DNA of 64,000 nt. Source: Tenacibaculum mesophilum (GTDB lineage: Bacteria > Bacteroidota > Bacteroidia > Flavobacteriales > Flavobacteriaceae). Location of the stretch: contig NZ_CP032544.1 in the NCBI RefSeq assembly GCF_003867075.1, positions 3,218,001 through 3,282,000 of the forward strand, given 5' to 3'. The notes beneath the pieces were generated by a model, which was not told the DNA's origin, did not search any database, and saw only the letters and a list, made by a program, of their open reading frames with translations. Position 1 is the first letter of the stretch. Each line of letters begins with the position of its first letter. A program made the position numbers and the translations under genes. Shown piece after piece: positions 7,931 to 17,507 of this stretch.

Positions 7931-9430
7931 ATGAAAAAAATAATAAAAATAACAATACTCTTAATTTGTGTAACCTTATTTAATTGTAGTGAAGATACTG
8001 TAGATTATGTAGAGTTCGGAACAATTAAAGGTCGTGTAGTTAAAAAGAAAAGTTTCGAACCTATTACAAATGCAAAAATTGCATTATCACCTACCAATAA
8101 CACAAGTTTTACCGATGAAGATGGTTACTTCTTAATGGAAGATGTACCAGCACAAGAATATTCGGTAAGTGCCACTAAAGAGGGGTATTTAACAGGTTTT
8201 CAACCTGTAGGTTTAGATGCAGGGACAGAAATTAATATAGTATTTGAATTAGATATAGAAACAGCATTAAATGACCCACCAACAGCACCAGAGCTTAGAG
8301 CTCCAGCTAATGGCATAGAAGATTTAAATAATACAGTAGAATTAAGTTTTAAATCAATTGATCCTGATGAAGATGAAATAACATACAGGATAGAAATTAA
8401 AAACGACTTAAATAATGATGTTATATCTTTTGAAAATGTAAAAGACACTTTATACACAGTTTCCGATTTAAAATTCGGAGTAAAATATTTTTGGCAAATA
8501 GGAGCATCAGATGGTATTAATGCCGAAGTATTAAGTACAGTGAGTACATTTAAAATTACATCAACACCCAATAACAGATATTTTTATACACGACAAGAGG
8601 GAGGAAATAATGTAATATACTCTGGAGATTTTATCAATGAAGCCTCTGTAAATGAATTACTGTTAACATTACCAACAACAAACTCTTGGAGACCAAGAAA
8701 AAACTCAGCGGCAAATTTGGTAGCCTTCTTACGAACAGATAATAACGAAACTCATATTTATACAATGAAAACTGATGGTTCAGATGTTAAAAAAGTTACA
8801 TCTAATGTTCCTGTAGTTGCATTTGATTTAAACGAAGTTGATTTCTCGTGGTCTTCAAACGGAGATCGAATTATATATCCGCATTACGATAAATTATACT
8901 TGATAAATAAAGATGGAAGTGGTTTACAGCAAATTTATCAAACAACAGACGGTAGTTACATTACTGAATGTGAATGGAATAATGATGAATCTAAAATAGC
9001 ACTGAAAACCAATAACACAAGTGGCTATAATGCACAAATCTATACGATTGATATGGCAGGAAATATAATTGATACTGTTTTAACAGGAATGCAAGGAGCT
9101 GCAGGTGGAATTAATTTTACAATAGATGGAAGCTCGCTGTTGTATACTAGAGATATTTCTGGATATGAATCAAGTAATTATAGGCAATTAAACAGTCATC
9201 TATTTTTATATGAATTTGCTACGGCAGAAGTTACTGATTTATCAGAAGGAAAAGCAGATGGAACAAATGATTTAGACCCACGTTTATCACCTAATGAGGC
9301 TGAAGTTATCTTTGTGAATACATCCAATGATGGTATTTCTACAAAAACAATTTATAAAGTACCTTTTAGTGAAGGATCTACAACTAGAACAGCATTGTTT
9401 GAAAATGCGACAATGCCAGATTGGGAATAA
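7931..9430 (+). CDS. Beta-propeller lipoprotein of the curli operon
   Basis: A 499-residue lipoprotein (lipobox LFNC, Cys19). The start is the ATG at 7931, 11 bases after csgG; an upstream in-frame ATG inside csgG gives no signal peptide. Residues about 30-105 form a carboxypeptidase-regulatory-like fold (GTIKGRVVKKKSFEPITNAK, DEDGYFLMEDVPAQEYSV). Residues about 115-205 look like a fibronectin type III domain (PPTAPELRAPANG). The rest is a WD40/TolB-like propeller with units such as HIYTMKTDGSDVKKVT, LYLINKDGSGLQQI and AQIYTIDMAGN. It is probably a surface or periplasmic binding protein linked to curli, but its precise job is unknown. Confidence 0.75.
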   Translation: MKKIIKITILLICVTLFNCSEDTVDYVEFGTIKGRVVKKKSFEPITNAKIALSPTNNTSFTDEDGYFLMEDVPAQEYSVSATKEGYLTGFQPVGLDAGTEINIVFELDIETALNDPPTAPELRAPANGIEDLNNTVELSFKSIDPDEDEITYRIEIKNDLNNDVISFENVKDTLYTVSDLKFGVKYFWQIGASDGINAEVLSTVSTFKITSTPNNRYFYTRQEGGNNVIYSGDFINEASVNELLLTLPTTNSWRPRKNSAANLVAFLRTDNNETHIYTMKTDGSDVKKVTSNVPVVAFDLNEVDFSWSSNGDRIIYPHYDKLYLINKDGSGLQQIYQTTDGSYITECEWNNDESKIALKTNNTSGYNAQIYTIDMAGNIIDTVLTGMQGAAGGINFTIDGSSLLYTRDISGYESSNYRQLNSHLFLYEFATAEVTDLSEGKADGTNDLDPRLSPNEAEVIFVNTSNDGISTKTIYKVPFSEGSTTRTALFENATMPDWE

Positions 9431-9454
9431 AAGAAAACAAACTATTACTTAGAG

Positions 9455-9484
9455 AGCGAACGTATAAAAAACGTTCGCTTTTTT
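9455..9484 (+). terminator. Terminator of the curli operon
   Basis: AGCGAACGT (9455-9463) pairs perfectly with ACGTTCGCT (9471-9479), followed by a T run. Confidence 0.8.
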
Positions 9485-9485
9485 C

Positions 9486-9515
9486 TTGATAAAAGCGTAA
9501 TAAAACCTAAATTTG
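9486..9515 (+). promoter_or_regulatory. Bacteroidetes-type promoter of purM
   Basis: TTG (9486-9488), a 19-base spacer and TAAATTTG (9508-9515) match the flavobacterial consensus TTG-N17-23-TAnnTTTG. The predicted transcript start near 9522 lies downstream of the in-frame upstream start at 9513 and supports the ATG at 9537. Confidence 0.6.
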
Positions 9516-9536
9516 CAGGTAACAACAACACAACAA

Positions 9537-10715
9537 ATGAGTAACGAAGTATCTAAACGCTACGCACAACGCGGAGTATCGGCATCTAAAGAAGATGTAC
9601 ACAATGCTATAAAAAATATTGATAAAGGATTATTTCCAAAAGCTTTCTGTAAAATAGTTCCAGATTATTTAACAAATGATGATGATTACTGTTTAATAAT
9701 GCATGCAGATGGAGCAGGAACAAAATCGTCTTTAGCATACATGTACTGGAAAGAAACAGGAGATATTTCGGTATGGAAAGGTATTGCTCAAGATGCTTTA
9801 ATCATGAATATTGATGATTTATTGTGTGTGGGTGCTACCGATAACATTATGTTATCTTCTACTATTGGACGTAACAAAAATAATATTCCAGGAGAAGTTT
9901 TATCGGCAATTATTAATGGAACAGAAGAGTTAATTAATGAGTTGAAAGAATTCGGAGTTACGATTCATTCAACAGGAGGTGAAACTGCTGACGTTGGTGA
10001 TTTAGTACGTACTATTATTGTAGATTCTACGGTAACCGCTCGTATGAAGCGTACCGATGTAATTGATAATGCAAATATTAAAGCAGGAGATGTAATTGTT
10101 GGTTTAGAGTCATTCGGACAAGCAACGTATGAAAAAGAATACAACGGAGGTATGGGAAGTAACGGATTAACTTCTGCACGTCACGATGTGTTCCATAATT
10201 ATTTAGCAGAAAAATATCCAGAAAGTTTTGATGCTTCAGTACCGTCAGATTTAGTGTATTCAGGAAATACAAAATTAACAGATGAAGTAGAAAACTCTCC
10301 GATTGACGCTGGTAAACTAGTGTTATCGCCAACAAGAACCTATGCGCCAATTATCAAGGAAATTTTATCGAAATTTTCTTCGGAAGAAGTGCACGGAATG
10401 ATTCACTGTTCAGGAGGAGCTCAAACAAAAATTTTACATTTTATAGATAATTTACACATCGTAAAAGATAATATGTTTCCAATTCCACCATTGTTTAAAT
10501 TGATACAAGAGCAATCAAAAACAGATTGGAAAGAAATGTATCAAGTGTTTAACTGTGGACACAGAATGGAGTTATATGTATCTCCAGAAATAGCAGAAGA
10601 GATTATTACTATTTCAAAAACGTTTAACGTAAATGCACAGATTGTTGGTAGAGTTGAAACTTCTGATAAAAAGAAATTAACAATCAAAAGTCAATATGGA
10701 ACTTTTGAATATTAA
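9537..10715 (+). CDS. purM: Phosphoribosylformylglycinamidine cyclo-ligase (PurM)
   Basis: Catalyses ATP-dependent closure of FGAM to aminoimidazole ribotide in purine synthesis. The 392-residue length is that of the Bacteroidetes PurM branch, longer than the E. coli enzyme (345). Diagnostic stretches are YAQRGVSASKEDVHNAI, MHADGAGTKSSLAY, AQDALIMNIDDLLCVGA, the HSTGGETADVGDLVRT glycine-rich segment, and the late IHCSGGAQTKILHF. ATG 9537 was chosen over an upstream start because the promoter overlaps the latter and the protein then begins MSNEVSKRYAQRG. prfA lies downstream beyond a small convergent gene, a common flavobacterial neighbourhood. Confidence 0.9.
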   Translation: MSNEVSKRYAQRGVSASKEDVHNAIKNIDKGLFPKAFCKIVPDYLTNDDDYCLIMHADGAGTKSSLAYMYWKETGDISVWKGIAQDALIMNIDDLLCVGATDNIMLSSTIGRNKNNIPGEVLSAIINGTEELINELKEFGVTIHSTGGETADVGDLVRTIIVDSTVTARMKRTDVIDNANIKAGDVIVGLESFGQATYEKEYNGGMGSNGLTSARHDVFHNYLAEKYPESFDASVPSDLVYSGNTKLTDEVENSPIDAGKLVLSPTRTYAPIIKEILSKFSSEEVHGMIHCSGGAQTKILHFIDNLHIVKDNMFPIPPLFKLIQEQSKTDWKEMYQVFNCGHRMELYVSPEIAEEIITISKTFNVNAQIVGRVETSDKKKLTIKSQYGTFEY

Positions 10716-10734
10716 TACTGTAAAATAAAAGTAT

Positions 10735-10763
10735 AATCCTCAGATTTCTCTGAGGATTTTTTT
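10735..10763. terminator. Bidirectional terminator between purM and the lipoprotein gene
   Basis: AATCCTCAG and CTGAGGATT form a hairpin with a T run on the right and an A-rich left side. It serves purM and the convergent gene at 10762-11193, whose stop codon lies in the T run. Confidence 0.7.
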
Positions 10764-11193
10764 ATTTCATTTTTTCAAACACAAAATCAATTGAAAACTC
10801 ATCGTTACTAACGTTAGCTTTTAGTAGATTGTTTTCTTTCCAGTATTGTATTGTTTTAGGGAATTCGTTTAGTTTGTTTTCCGCAGTAAAAGAAGTATCA
10901 GTTTGTTGTGTAAAAGCAAATAATGTCGAGGTTTCATTCACGCCTGTAACCTGTAAAAACAAAGAATCATTTTTAGTAATGATGTGTAAGACTTCTTTAA
11001 ATACAGTATCGTTTTTTTGTAAGGAAAAACCAATTCCAGAAAAATCATTTTCCCAAAACTCGTAAGTTCTTTTACCAGCTTCGTTATAAATACGTTTCCA
11101 TTTACCAAACAGCCAAGTAGGTTTTTTAATTTTCTTTTCTTGTAGACAAGAAAAAAGTAGTGTACAAGTAAAAAATAAGATTAAAATTCGCAT
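10762..11193 (-). CDS. Small lipoprotein, DUF6265-like
   Basis: A 143-residue predicted lipoprotein (lipobox LFSC, Cys16). The mature part begins with PTWLFGKWKRI and continues with EFWENDFSGIGFSLQKNDTV and a lipocalin-like series of short strands (TKNDSLFLQVTG, TIQYWKENN, FSIDFVFEK). The W-x-G-x-W opening with repeated strands fits the DUF6265 family of small secreted beta-barrels, whose function is unknown. It is convergent with purM and divergent from prfA (78 bases between starts). Confidence 0.65.
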   Translation of the reverse strand: MRILILFFTCTLLFSCLQEKKIKKPTWLFGKWKRIYNEAGKRTYEFWENDFSGIGFSLQKNDTVFKEVLHIITKNDSLFLQVTGVNETSTLFAFTQQTDTSFTAENKLNEFPKTIQYWKENNLLKANVSNDEFSIDFVFEKMK

Positions 11194-11271
11194 AACAAAA
11201 GCCTTAATGAATTAAAGATATGAATAAAATTCGATAAAAAATCGTAAATTCGCACCCCAAGAAAAGATACT

Positions 11272-12348
11272 ATGCTAGATAAATTACAGATAGTTAAGCA
11301 ACGTTATGATGAGGTATCAGATTTGATCATCCAACCAGATGTTATCTCTGATCAAAAACGTTATGTACAATTAAATAAAGAGTATAAAGACTTAGGAAAG
11401 GTTGTAAAAAAGGCAAACGAGTACGAAACTTTATTAAATAATATAGAAGAAGCTAAGGAGATTATTGCTGACGGATCGGATGCAGAAATGGTAGAAATGG
11501 CTAAAATGGAAATGGATGAAGCAAAAACTCGTATTCCAGAATTGGAAGAGGAGATTAAGTTTTTACTAATTCCTAAAGACCCAGAAGATGCTAAAAACGC
11601 GGTAGTAGAATTGCGTGCAGGTACGGGTGGAGATGAAGCAAGTATTTTTGCTGGTGATTTATTTAGAATGTACACCAAGTACTGTGAAAGCAAGGGATGG
11701 AAAGTATCTACGGTAGATTTTTCTGAAGGAACCAATGGTGGATTTAAAGAAATTCAGTTTGAAGTTTCTGGTGAAGATGTATACGGAACTTTAAAGTTTG
11801 AAGCTGGTGTACATCGTGTACAACGTGTACCGCAAACCGAAACCCAAGGACGTGTACATACATCGGCAGCAACATGTATGGTGTTTCCAGAAGCAGAAGA
11901 GTTTGATGTAGAAATCAACCCAAAAGATGTACGTATTGATTATTTCTGTTCGTCAGGACCAGGAGGTCAATCGGTAAACACTACCTATTCAGCAGTACGT
12001 TTAACGCATATTCCTACAGGGTTAGTGGCGCAATGTCAGGATCAAAAATCACAGCATAAAAACAAAGAAAAAGCATTTAAGGTATTACGTTCTCGTTTAT
12101 ACGATTTAGAGTTAGCTAAAAAGCAAGAGGAAGACGCTGCAAAACGTGGATCGATGGTAACCTCAGGAGATCGTTCCGCGAAAATTAGAACGTATAACTA
12201 CCCGCAAGGACGTGTAACTGATCACAGAATAGGGTTAACCTTATACGATTTATCAAATATTGTAAATGGAGATATTCAAAAAATTATAGACGAATTAATG
12301 CTTGCGGAAAATACTTCTAAACTAAAAGAATTAGGAGAAACTATTTAG
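11272..12348 (+). CDS. prfA: Peptide chain release factor 1
   Basis: Recognises UAA and UAG in the ribosomal A site and triggers peptide release. The 358-residue protein has the full RF1 layout: an N-terminal coiled helical domain, the codon-recognition motif in [15 protein letters not shown] (PxT form PQT), and the catalytic GGQ in [17 protein letters not shown]. The GGQ Gln is the site of PrmC methylation in the family. The C-terminal [20 protein letters not shown] is also typical. A hairpin terminator follows directly. Confidence 0.97.
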   Translation: MLDKLQIVKQRYDEVSDLIIQPDVISDQKRYVQLNKEYKDLGKVVKKANEYETLLNNIEEAKEIIADGSDAEMVEMAKMEMDEAKTRIPELEEEIKFLLIPKDPEDAKNAVVELRAGTGGDEASIFAGDLFRMYTKYCESKGWKVSTVDFSEGTNGGFKEIQFEVSGEDVYGTLKFEAGVHRVQRVPQTETQGRVHTSAATCMVFPEAEEFDVEINPKDVRIDYFCSSGPGGQSVNTTYSAVRLTHIPTGLVAQCQDQKSQHKNKEKAFKVLRSRLYDLELAKKQEEDAAKRGSMVTSGDRSAKIRTYNYPQGRVTDHRIGLTLYDLSNIVNGDIQKIIDELMLAENTSKLKELGETI

Positions 12349-12349
12349 T

Positions 12350-12380
12350 AAAAAGCGTTACCATATTGGTAACGCTTTTT
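12350..12380 (+). terminator. Terminator of prfA
   Basis: AAAAAGCGTTACC and GGTAACGCTTTTT form a long perfect stem with a five-base loop and trailing T run. Confidence 0.85.
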
Positions 12381-12409
12381 TTATAGAAAAGAATTAGAAC
12401 TATGAATAC

Positions 12410-12440
12410 TTGTAGAGCCAATAAAGAAACCCTACCTTTG
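12410..12440 (+). promoter_or_regulatory. Promoter of rpsU with long leader
   Basis: TTG (12410-12412), 20 bases, then TACCTTTG (12433-12440) fits the Bacteroidetes promoter consensus exactly. The start of transcription would be near 12447, leaving an untranslated leader of about 215 bases before rpsU. No terminator or other gene lies in the leader. Confidence 0.65.
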
Positions 12441-12664
12441 TCATAATATTAATGTTCTATCCTTTTTTTAGGAGAAAATCTACAAGTCTCTACACTATTT
12501 TTCTGTTATACATCAGTTTTTTAGTCTTCAGTTTCTTTATAAATTTATTTTCAATAGAATTTTTAATCAAAAAAATAATATCATATAAAAATCATAGAAC
12601 TTATTATGAAGTGCTGTGAAGTTACTTTCATGTTGTAAGATTTAATAATTAAAAACCATATCAT

Positions 12665-12853
12665 ATGTTAAGAATAGTAGTAAAAGAAGGCGAAAATATT
12701 GATAGAGCTTTGAAACGTTATAAACGAAAATTTAGAGACGTAAAAGTTTTACAAGAATTAAGAGAAAGAAAGCAATATGTAAAACCATCAGTAACAAGAA
12801 GAGCTCAAATTCAAAAAGCAGCTTATAAAGAGCAATTATTTAACGAAGAATAA
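12665..12853 (+). CDS. rpsU: Ribosomal protein bS21
   Basis: A small-subunit protein of 62 residues near the platform, next to the 3' end of 16S rRNA. The family motif GENIDRALKRYKRKF at residues 9-23 and the basic VTRRAQIQKAAYKEQL tail are clear. In Bacteroidetes bS21 helps hide the anti-Shine-Dalgarno sequence (established in Flavobacterium), which fits the lack of Shine-Dalgarno sites across this window. No strong ribosome-binding site is visible before this start either. It is a single-gene unit with its own promoter and terminator. Confidence 0.93.
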   Translation: MLRIVVKEGENIDRALKRYKRKFRDVKVLQELRERKQYVKPSVTRRAQIQKAAYKEQLFNEE

Positions 12854-12875
12854 TTTTGATACAACACAAAATATA

Positions 12876-12905
12876 AAACGCAATCCGAAGGGGTTGCGTT
12901 TTTTT
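12876..12905 (+). terminator. Terminator of rpsU
   Basis: AAACGCAA-TCC and GGGG-TTGCGTTT pair around GAA and are followed by six T residues. Confidence 0.8.
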
Positions 12906-13055
12906 ATAGAATAGCTTTTAACATTTAATAGTATTTTTTTAGTAGCTAAATAAGCAAAAGATTAAATTTTGGTCATTCCTGCAAAAATTTTGGTTAAAAA
13001 AGACATTAACATCTAAATTAATTTTGCCCTTCAAATAATAAATGATTAATTTAAG

Positions 13056-14243
13056 ATGAAAAAAAAGAATACTTCCCAAAAAAATAAAGTATTAACTTAC
13101 ACAATTATAGGCTTATTTATAGTTATAGTTTCTAGTTATGCATTTAGTTCTTCAGAAGTAAAAAAAACAGAATTAGTTTCTCAAAAGTTACCTGTAAAAG
13201 TTACAACACCTATATACAGAACTATTACGGAATGGGATGAGTATACAGGACGTTTCGAAGCAAGTAATAAAGTAGAAGTTCGTGCACGTGTAAGTGGTTT
13301 TTTAGAGCGTGTAAATTTTAAAGCTGGACAAATTGTAAAAAAGGGACAGACGCTCTTTATTATTGATGACAGACCTTTTAAAATAGCCTTAAATAAAGCT
13401 AATGCCAATTTAGCTCAAGCCAAAGCAAATTTAGAAATTGCACAAGACAATTTTAAGCGTGTCGAAGATTTAAAGGAAACAGGTGCAGTATCTATTGAAG
13501 AATTCAATCGTAGAAAACAAGCTCTAGAGTATGCTAAAGCTAGTATTCAGGTGTCGGAAACACACGTGGCTGATGCTAAATTAAATTTAGAGTTTACACG
13601 TGTTAAAGCTCCAATTTCAGGTTTAGTGAGTAGAGATCGTGTGAACGAAGGAAACCTTATAGATGGAGGTTCTTCAAATTCTACATTATTAACCACTATT
13701 GTAGCTACAAGCCCTATTCACTTTTATTTTACAAGCAGCGAGTCTGATTACTTGCGTTATGTACGATTGGCAAATAATGGAGAAAGAAAAGCGGTTCGCA
13801 CAGACGGACTTCCGGTACATATTAAACTTCAAGATGAAGATGAGTTTTTACATGAAGCAAAAATAGACTTCGTAGATAATCAAATTGATAATAGTACAGG
13901 TACAATAGAAAACAGAGCCATTTTACCAAATAAAGACTTACTGTTAGAGCCAGGAATGTTTGGTAAAGCTAGAATAAGTGAAAGCACAGCACATAAAGCG
14001 ATTATGATACCAGAGGATATTATTGGTACCAACCAGTCACTACGATATGTTTATGTTTTAGGAGAAAACAATATTGTAACCAGTAAAAACATCATTTTAG
14101 GACCATTACATTCTAACGGATTTCGTATTGTTAGAGAAGGATTATTAGAAACAGATAAGTTGATAATTAATAATATTCAAAAAATTAGGCCAGGTACAGT
14201 AGTTACCCCCGTTGAAACTAATTTAGAAATCCCAAAAAGCTAA
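13056..14243 (+). CDS. RND efflux periplasmic adaptor (AcrA/MexA family)
   Basis: The membrane fusion protein of a tripartite efflux pump, 395 residues. An N-terminal transmembrane anchor (VLTYTIIGLFIVIVSSYAF) replaces the lipid anchor of AcrA. Next come the lipoyl half-motif GRFEASNKVEVRARVSGFLE, the alpha-hairpin (about residues 110-175, including VKEEFNRRKQA-type helices), the second lipoyl half VKAPISGLVSRDRV, and the beta-barrel ending NRAILPNKDLLLEPGMFGKAR. It bridges the inner-membrane pump and outer-membrane channel encoded next. The pump gene starts 121 bases downstream and the three genes read as one operon. Confidence 0.93.
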   Translation: MKKKNTSQKNKVLTYTIIGLFIVIVSSYAFSSSEVKKTELVSQKLPVKVTTPIYRTITEWDEYTGRFEASNKVEVRARVSGFLERVNFKAGQIVKKGQTLFIIDDRPFKIALNKANANLAQAKANLEIAQDNFKRVEDLKETGAVSIEEFNRRKQALEYAKASIQVSETHVADAKLNLEFTRVKAPISGLVSRDRVNEGNLIDGGSSNSTLLTTIVATSPIHFYFTSSESDYLRYVRLANNGERKAVRTDGLPVHIKLQDEDEFLHEAKIDFVDNQIDNSTGTIENRAILPNKDLLLEPGMFGKARISESTAHKAIMIPEDIIGTNQSLRYVYVLGENNIVTSKNIILGPLHSNGFRIVREGLLETDKLIINNIQKIRPGTVVTPVETNLEIPKS

Positions 14244-14364
14244 CTGTAAATCAATAACAAGTTAGTAGTAAAACCATATTAAAAAATAAACTCATTTATA
14301 GTTTTATGTCTTTAAATAAGGATATGAAAATCTTAGAGTTATGTTCAAATTTTAACAAAATACA

Positions 14365-17300
14365 ATGAAATTTAGTCACATATTTATCAAAAGACCAATA
14401 TTTGCTGCAGTACTAAGTGTACTCATACTTATTGTTGGTGGTTTATCCTATTTTTCATTACCCGTTTCACAGTTTCCAGATGTAGCCCCACCAACGGTAG
14501 AAGTAGTTGCTATGTACCCTGGTGCGAGTGCCAAGACACTGTCAGAAACTGTAGCAGCGCCTTTAGAAAAAGAAATTAATGGTGTTGAAGGTATGATTTA
14601 TATGACTTCCCAATCATCAGCTGATGGTAGAGTAACAGTACAAATTGCCTTTGAACTGGGTACAGATTTAGATCGCGCCCAAGTACAAGTACAAAACCGA
14701 GTTGCTATCGCAGAACCACGTTTACCAGAATCGGTAAGACGTTTAGGAATCACCACAAAGAAAATATCACCAGATATTTTACTGTTGGTTAACTTAATTT
14801 CACCTAATGAGACCTATGACCAGATTTATATGGGTAATTACGCTACGTTACAACTTAAAGATGAGTTGGCACGATTAAAAGGTATTGGTGATATCCAAAT
14901 TTTTGGAGCGGCAGAATACGCCATGCGTATTTGGTTAGACCCAGATAAAATTGCTAATTTAGATATGACAGCTGGTGAAGTAGTTGCAGCCTTACGTGCT
15001 CAAAACGTACAAATAGCTAGTGGTACATTAAACACCTTACCATCAGGCACGCAATCAGCATTCGAGGTAAATATTCAGACGCAAGGAAAACTAATTACAC
15101 CTGAAGAATTTGAAAATGTGATCGTTAAATCAGCAGAAGATAACAGAATAGTAAAACTTAAAGATGTTGGTCGTGTTGAATTAGGTGCACAAAATTACGC
15201 TACAAAAGGCTATTTAGGCAAGAAGCCAGCAATTGCTATGCCTATTTTTCAACAACCAGGAGGTAATGCGTTAGAAACCGCTAGAAGTATTAAAGAAACT
15301 ATGGAAAGGTTATCCAAAAGCTTTCCAGAAGATTTGGAGTACAAGATAGAATATAACCCCACTGAATTTATTCAAAAATCGGTAGATCAAGTATACAGTA
15401 CAATTTTAGAAGCCGTAATCCTTGTGATTTTAGTAATTTTATTATTCCTACAATCATGGCGTGCAGCTATTATTCCAATTTTAGCAATTCCGGTATCATT
15501 GGTAGGTACATTTGCTATTATGCAAGGTATTGGTTTTTCTCTTAACAACTTAACCTTATTTGGGTTGGTGTTAGCCATTGGTATTGTGGTAGATGATGCA
15601 ATTGTAGTAGTAGAAAATATGGAGCGTTATCTCGAAGAAGGCTATTCACCAAAAGAAGCAGCTTTTAAAACTATGGACGAAGTTGGAGGTGCTTTAATAG
15701 CAATTGGATTGGTGTTAATAGCTGTTTTTATTCCTACTGCTTTTTTAGACGGATTTTCAGGTCAGTTTTATAAACAATTTGGAGTAACCATTGCTGTGGC
15801 AACAGCTATTTCGGTATTTGTATCGTTAACTTTAAGTCCAGCTATGGCAGCTTTATTAATGCGACACGAAGATAAAATTAAAAAGAAAAATACACCATTG
15901 GTATTAAAGCCGTTTGTGTTTTTGGGGAATACCTTCAATCGTCTTATGGATACGGTTTCTGAAAAGTATGGTAGTAGTGTTCAAAAATTAATACGTACAA
16001 GTACTATGGTTATGCTAATTTATGGTGGATTAATAGCTTTAACAGGATTTGAGTTCAGTCGTGTTTCGCAAGGGTTTGTACCAGCAATGGATCAGCAGTA
16101 CTTTGTAACGGTAGTACAGTTACCCCCTGGTTCTTCAATAAGTAGAACTGATGAGGTGGTAAAAAACATTTTAGATTTAACCTTAGATACTGATGGTGTA
16201 AAAACAGCTGTATCTTTTACAGGATTTGATGCACCTTCATTTACCAATTCATCAAATGCAGCAGCTATTTTTATAACATTAGAAGATTTTGATGAAAGAA
16301 CAAAAAAAGGAATTGATTACCACAATTTATTAAATACATTGCGTGGTAAAGTAGCTGTTGTAGACGATGCGGTTGTATTTATTATTCCACCTCCATCGGT
16401 TGCAGGAATAGGTAATGCTGGTGGATTTAGGATGATGCTGCAAGATCGTGCTAACTTGGGTACAGCAGCGTTAATAGAAGCTACAAATAATTTAGCCTTG
16501 GCTGCCAATCAAGACTCTGTTTTAAGTAATGTGTTTACTTTTTTTAACGATAAAACACCTCAGTTGTATTTAGATATCGATAGAAACAAAGCGCAACAAT
16601 TAGGAGTTAATATCAATGAAATATTTCAATCATTGGAAATCTATATGGGGTCTGCATTTGTAAACGATTTTAATTATTTAGGTAGAACCTTTCAAGTAAC
16701 AGCACAGGCAGATTCACCAAACCGTTTAACACCAGACGATATTACTCGTATTAAAGTACGTAACAATAAAGGAGAAATGGTACCATTAGGAACCATAGCT
16801 ACACAGAAAGATATTTCTGGTCCAGCTAGAATACCACGTTTTAACTTGTATCCTTCAGCATCTTTAAATGGAGATGTCGCTGCAGGATTCAGTTCAGGTC
16901 AGGCATTAGAGCGTATGGAACAATTAGCAAAAGAAATTTTGCCACAGGGAATTTCATATCAATGGACAGAAATGGCCTACCAAGAAAAACAAACGGGTAA
17001 CACAGCAGGTATCGCTTTTTTATTAGCTGTGGTGTTTGTATTCTTATTATTAGCTGCTCAATTTGAAAGTTTAGTTTTACCATTAGTGGTTATTTTTATT
17101 GTGCCTATGGTATTACTGTCGGCAATTGTTGGTATTGATTTAGCAGGATTAGACAACAATATTATGGTACAAATTGGTTTAATTGTATTAGTTGGTTTAG
17201 CAAGTAAAAACGCGATTCTTATTGTTGAGTTTGCAAAACAATTAGAAGACCAGGGAACAGATTTAAAAACAGCCGTTATACAAGCATCAAAATTGCGCTT

Positions 17301-17505
17301 ACGTCCTATTTTAATGACAGCAATGGCTTTTATTCTTGGAGTAGTACCATTAGCAATTTCAACCGGTGCTGGTGCAGAATTACGTGTATCTTTAGGTATC
17401 GCAGTATTTAGTGGAATGCTAGGAGTTACCATCTTCGGTATTTTTTTAACACCTGTATTTTATTATTTAGGTAGAAAATGGACAACCCCAAAAAAAACAG
17501 TATAA
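14365..17505 (+). CDS. RND efflux pump, HAE1 family (AcrB-like)
   Basis: An inner-membrane proton-driven multidrug transporter, 1046 residues (normal HAE1 length). It begins with SHIFIKRPIFAAVLSVLIL (TM1) and has the conserved SQFPDVAPPTVEV motif. Two duplicated halves each carry a large periplasmic loop and six membrane helices. The proton relay is visible as LVLAIGIVVDDAIVVVEN (TM4, paired Asp), and the second-half helix bundle contains VGLASKNAILIVEFA. Substrates cannot be read from the sequence. Its partners are the adaptor upstream and the channel whose ATG lies two bases after the stop. Confidence 0.95.
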   Translation: MKFSHIFIKRPIFAAVLSVLILIVGGLSYFSLPVSQFPDVAPPTVEVVAMYPGASAKTLSETVAAPLEKEINGVEGMIYMTSQSSADGRVTVQIAFELGTDLDRAQVQVQNRVAIAEPRLPESVRRLGITTKKISPDILLLVNLISPNETYDQIYMGNYATLQLKDELARLKGIGDIQIFGAAEYAMRIWLDPDKIANLDMTAGEVVAALRAQNVQIASGTLNTLPSGTQSAFEVNIQTQGKLITPEEFENVIVKSAEDNRIVKLKDVGRVELGAQNYATKGYLGKKPAIAMPIFQQPGGNALETARSIKETMERLSKSFPEDLEYKIEYNPTEFIQKSVDQVYSTILEAVILVILVILLFLQSWRAAIIPILAIPVSLVGTFAIMQGIGFSLNNLTLFGLVLAIGIVVDDAIVVVENMERYLEEGYSPKEAAFKTMDEVGGALIAIGLVLIAVFIPTAFLDGFSGQFYKQFGVTIAVATAISVFVSLTLSPAMAALLMRHEDKIKKKNTPLVLKPFVFLGNTFNRLMDTVSEKYGSSVQKLIRTSTMVMLIYGGLIALTGFEFSRVSQGFVPAMDQQYFVTVVQLPPGSSISRTDEVVKNILDLTLDTDGVKTAVSFTGFDAPSFTNSSNAAAIFITLEDFDERTKKGIDYHNLLNTLRGKVAVVDDAVVFIIPPPSVAGIGNAGGFRMMLQDRANLGTAALIEATNNLALAANQDSVLSNVFTFFNDKTPQLYLDIDRNKAQQLGVNINEIFQSLEIYMGSAFVNDFNYLGRTFQVTAQADSPNRLTPDDITRIKVRNNKGEMVPLGTIATQKDISGPARIPRFNLYPSASLNGDVAAGFSSGQALERMEQLAKEILPQGISYQWTEMAYQEKQTGNTAGIAFLLAVVFVFLLLAAQFESLVLPLVVIFIVPMVLLSAIVGIDLAGLDNNIMVQIGLIVLVGLASKNAILIVEFAKQLEDQGTDLKTAVIQASKLRLRPILMTAMAFILGVVPLAISTGAGAELRVSLGIAVFSGMLGVTIFGIFLTPVFYYLGRKWTTPKKTV

Positions 17506-17507
17506 TA

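Noticed and set aside
17058..17432. Minus-strand open frame in the RND pump gene
   Set aside because: It is a codon-bias shadow of a strongly conserved pump gene; similar shadows inside prfA, Kef and Rhs genes were also dropped.
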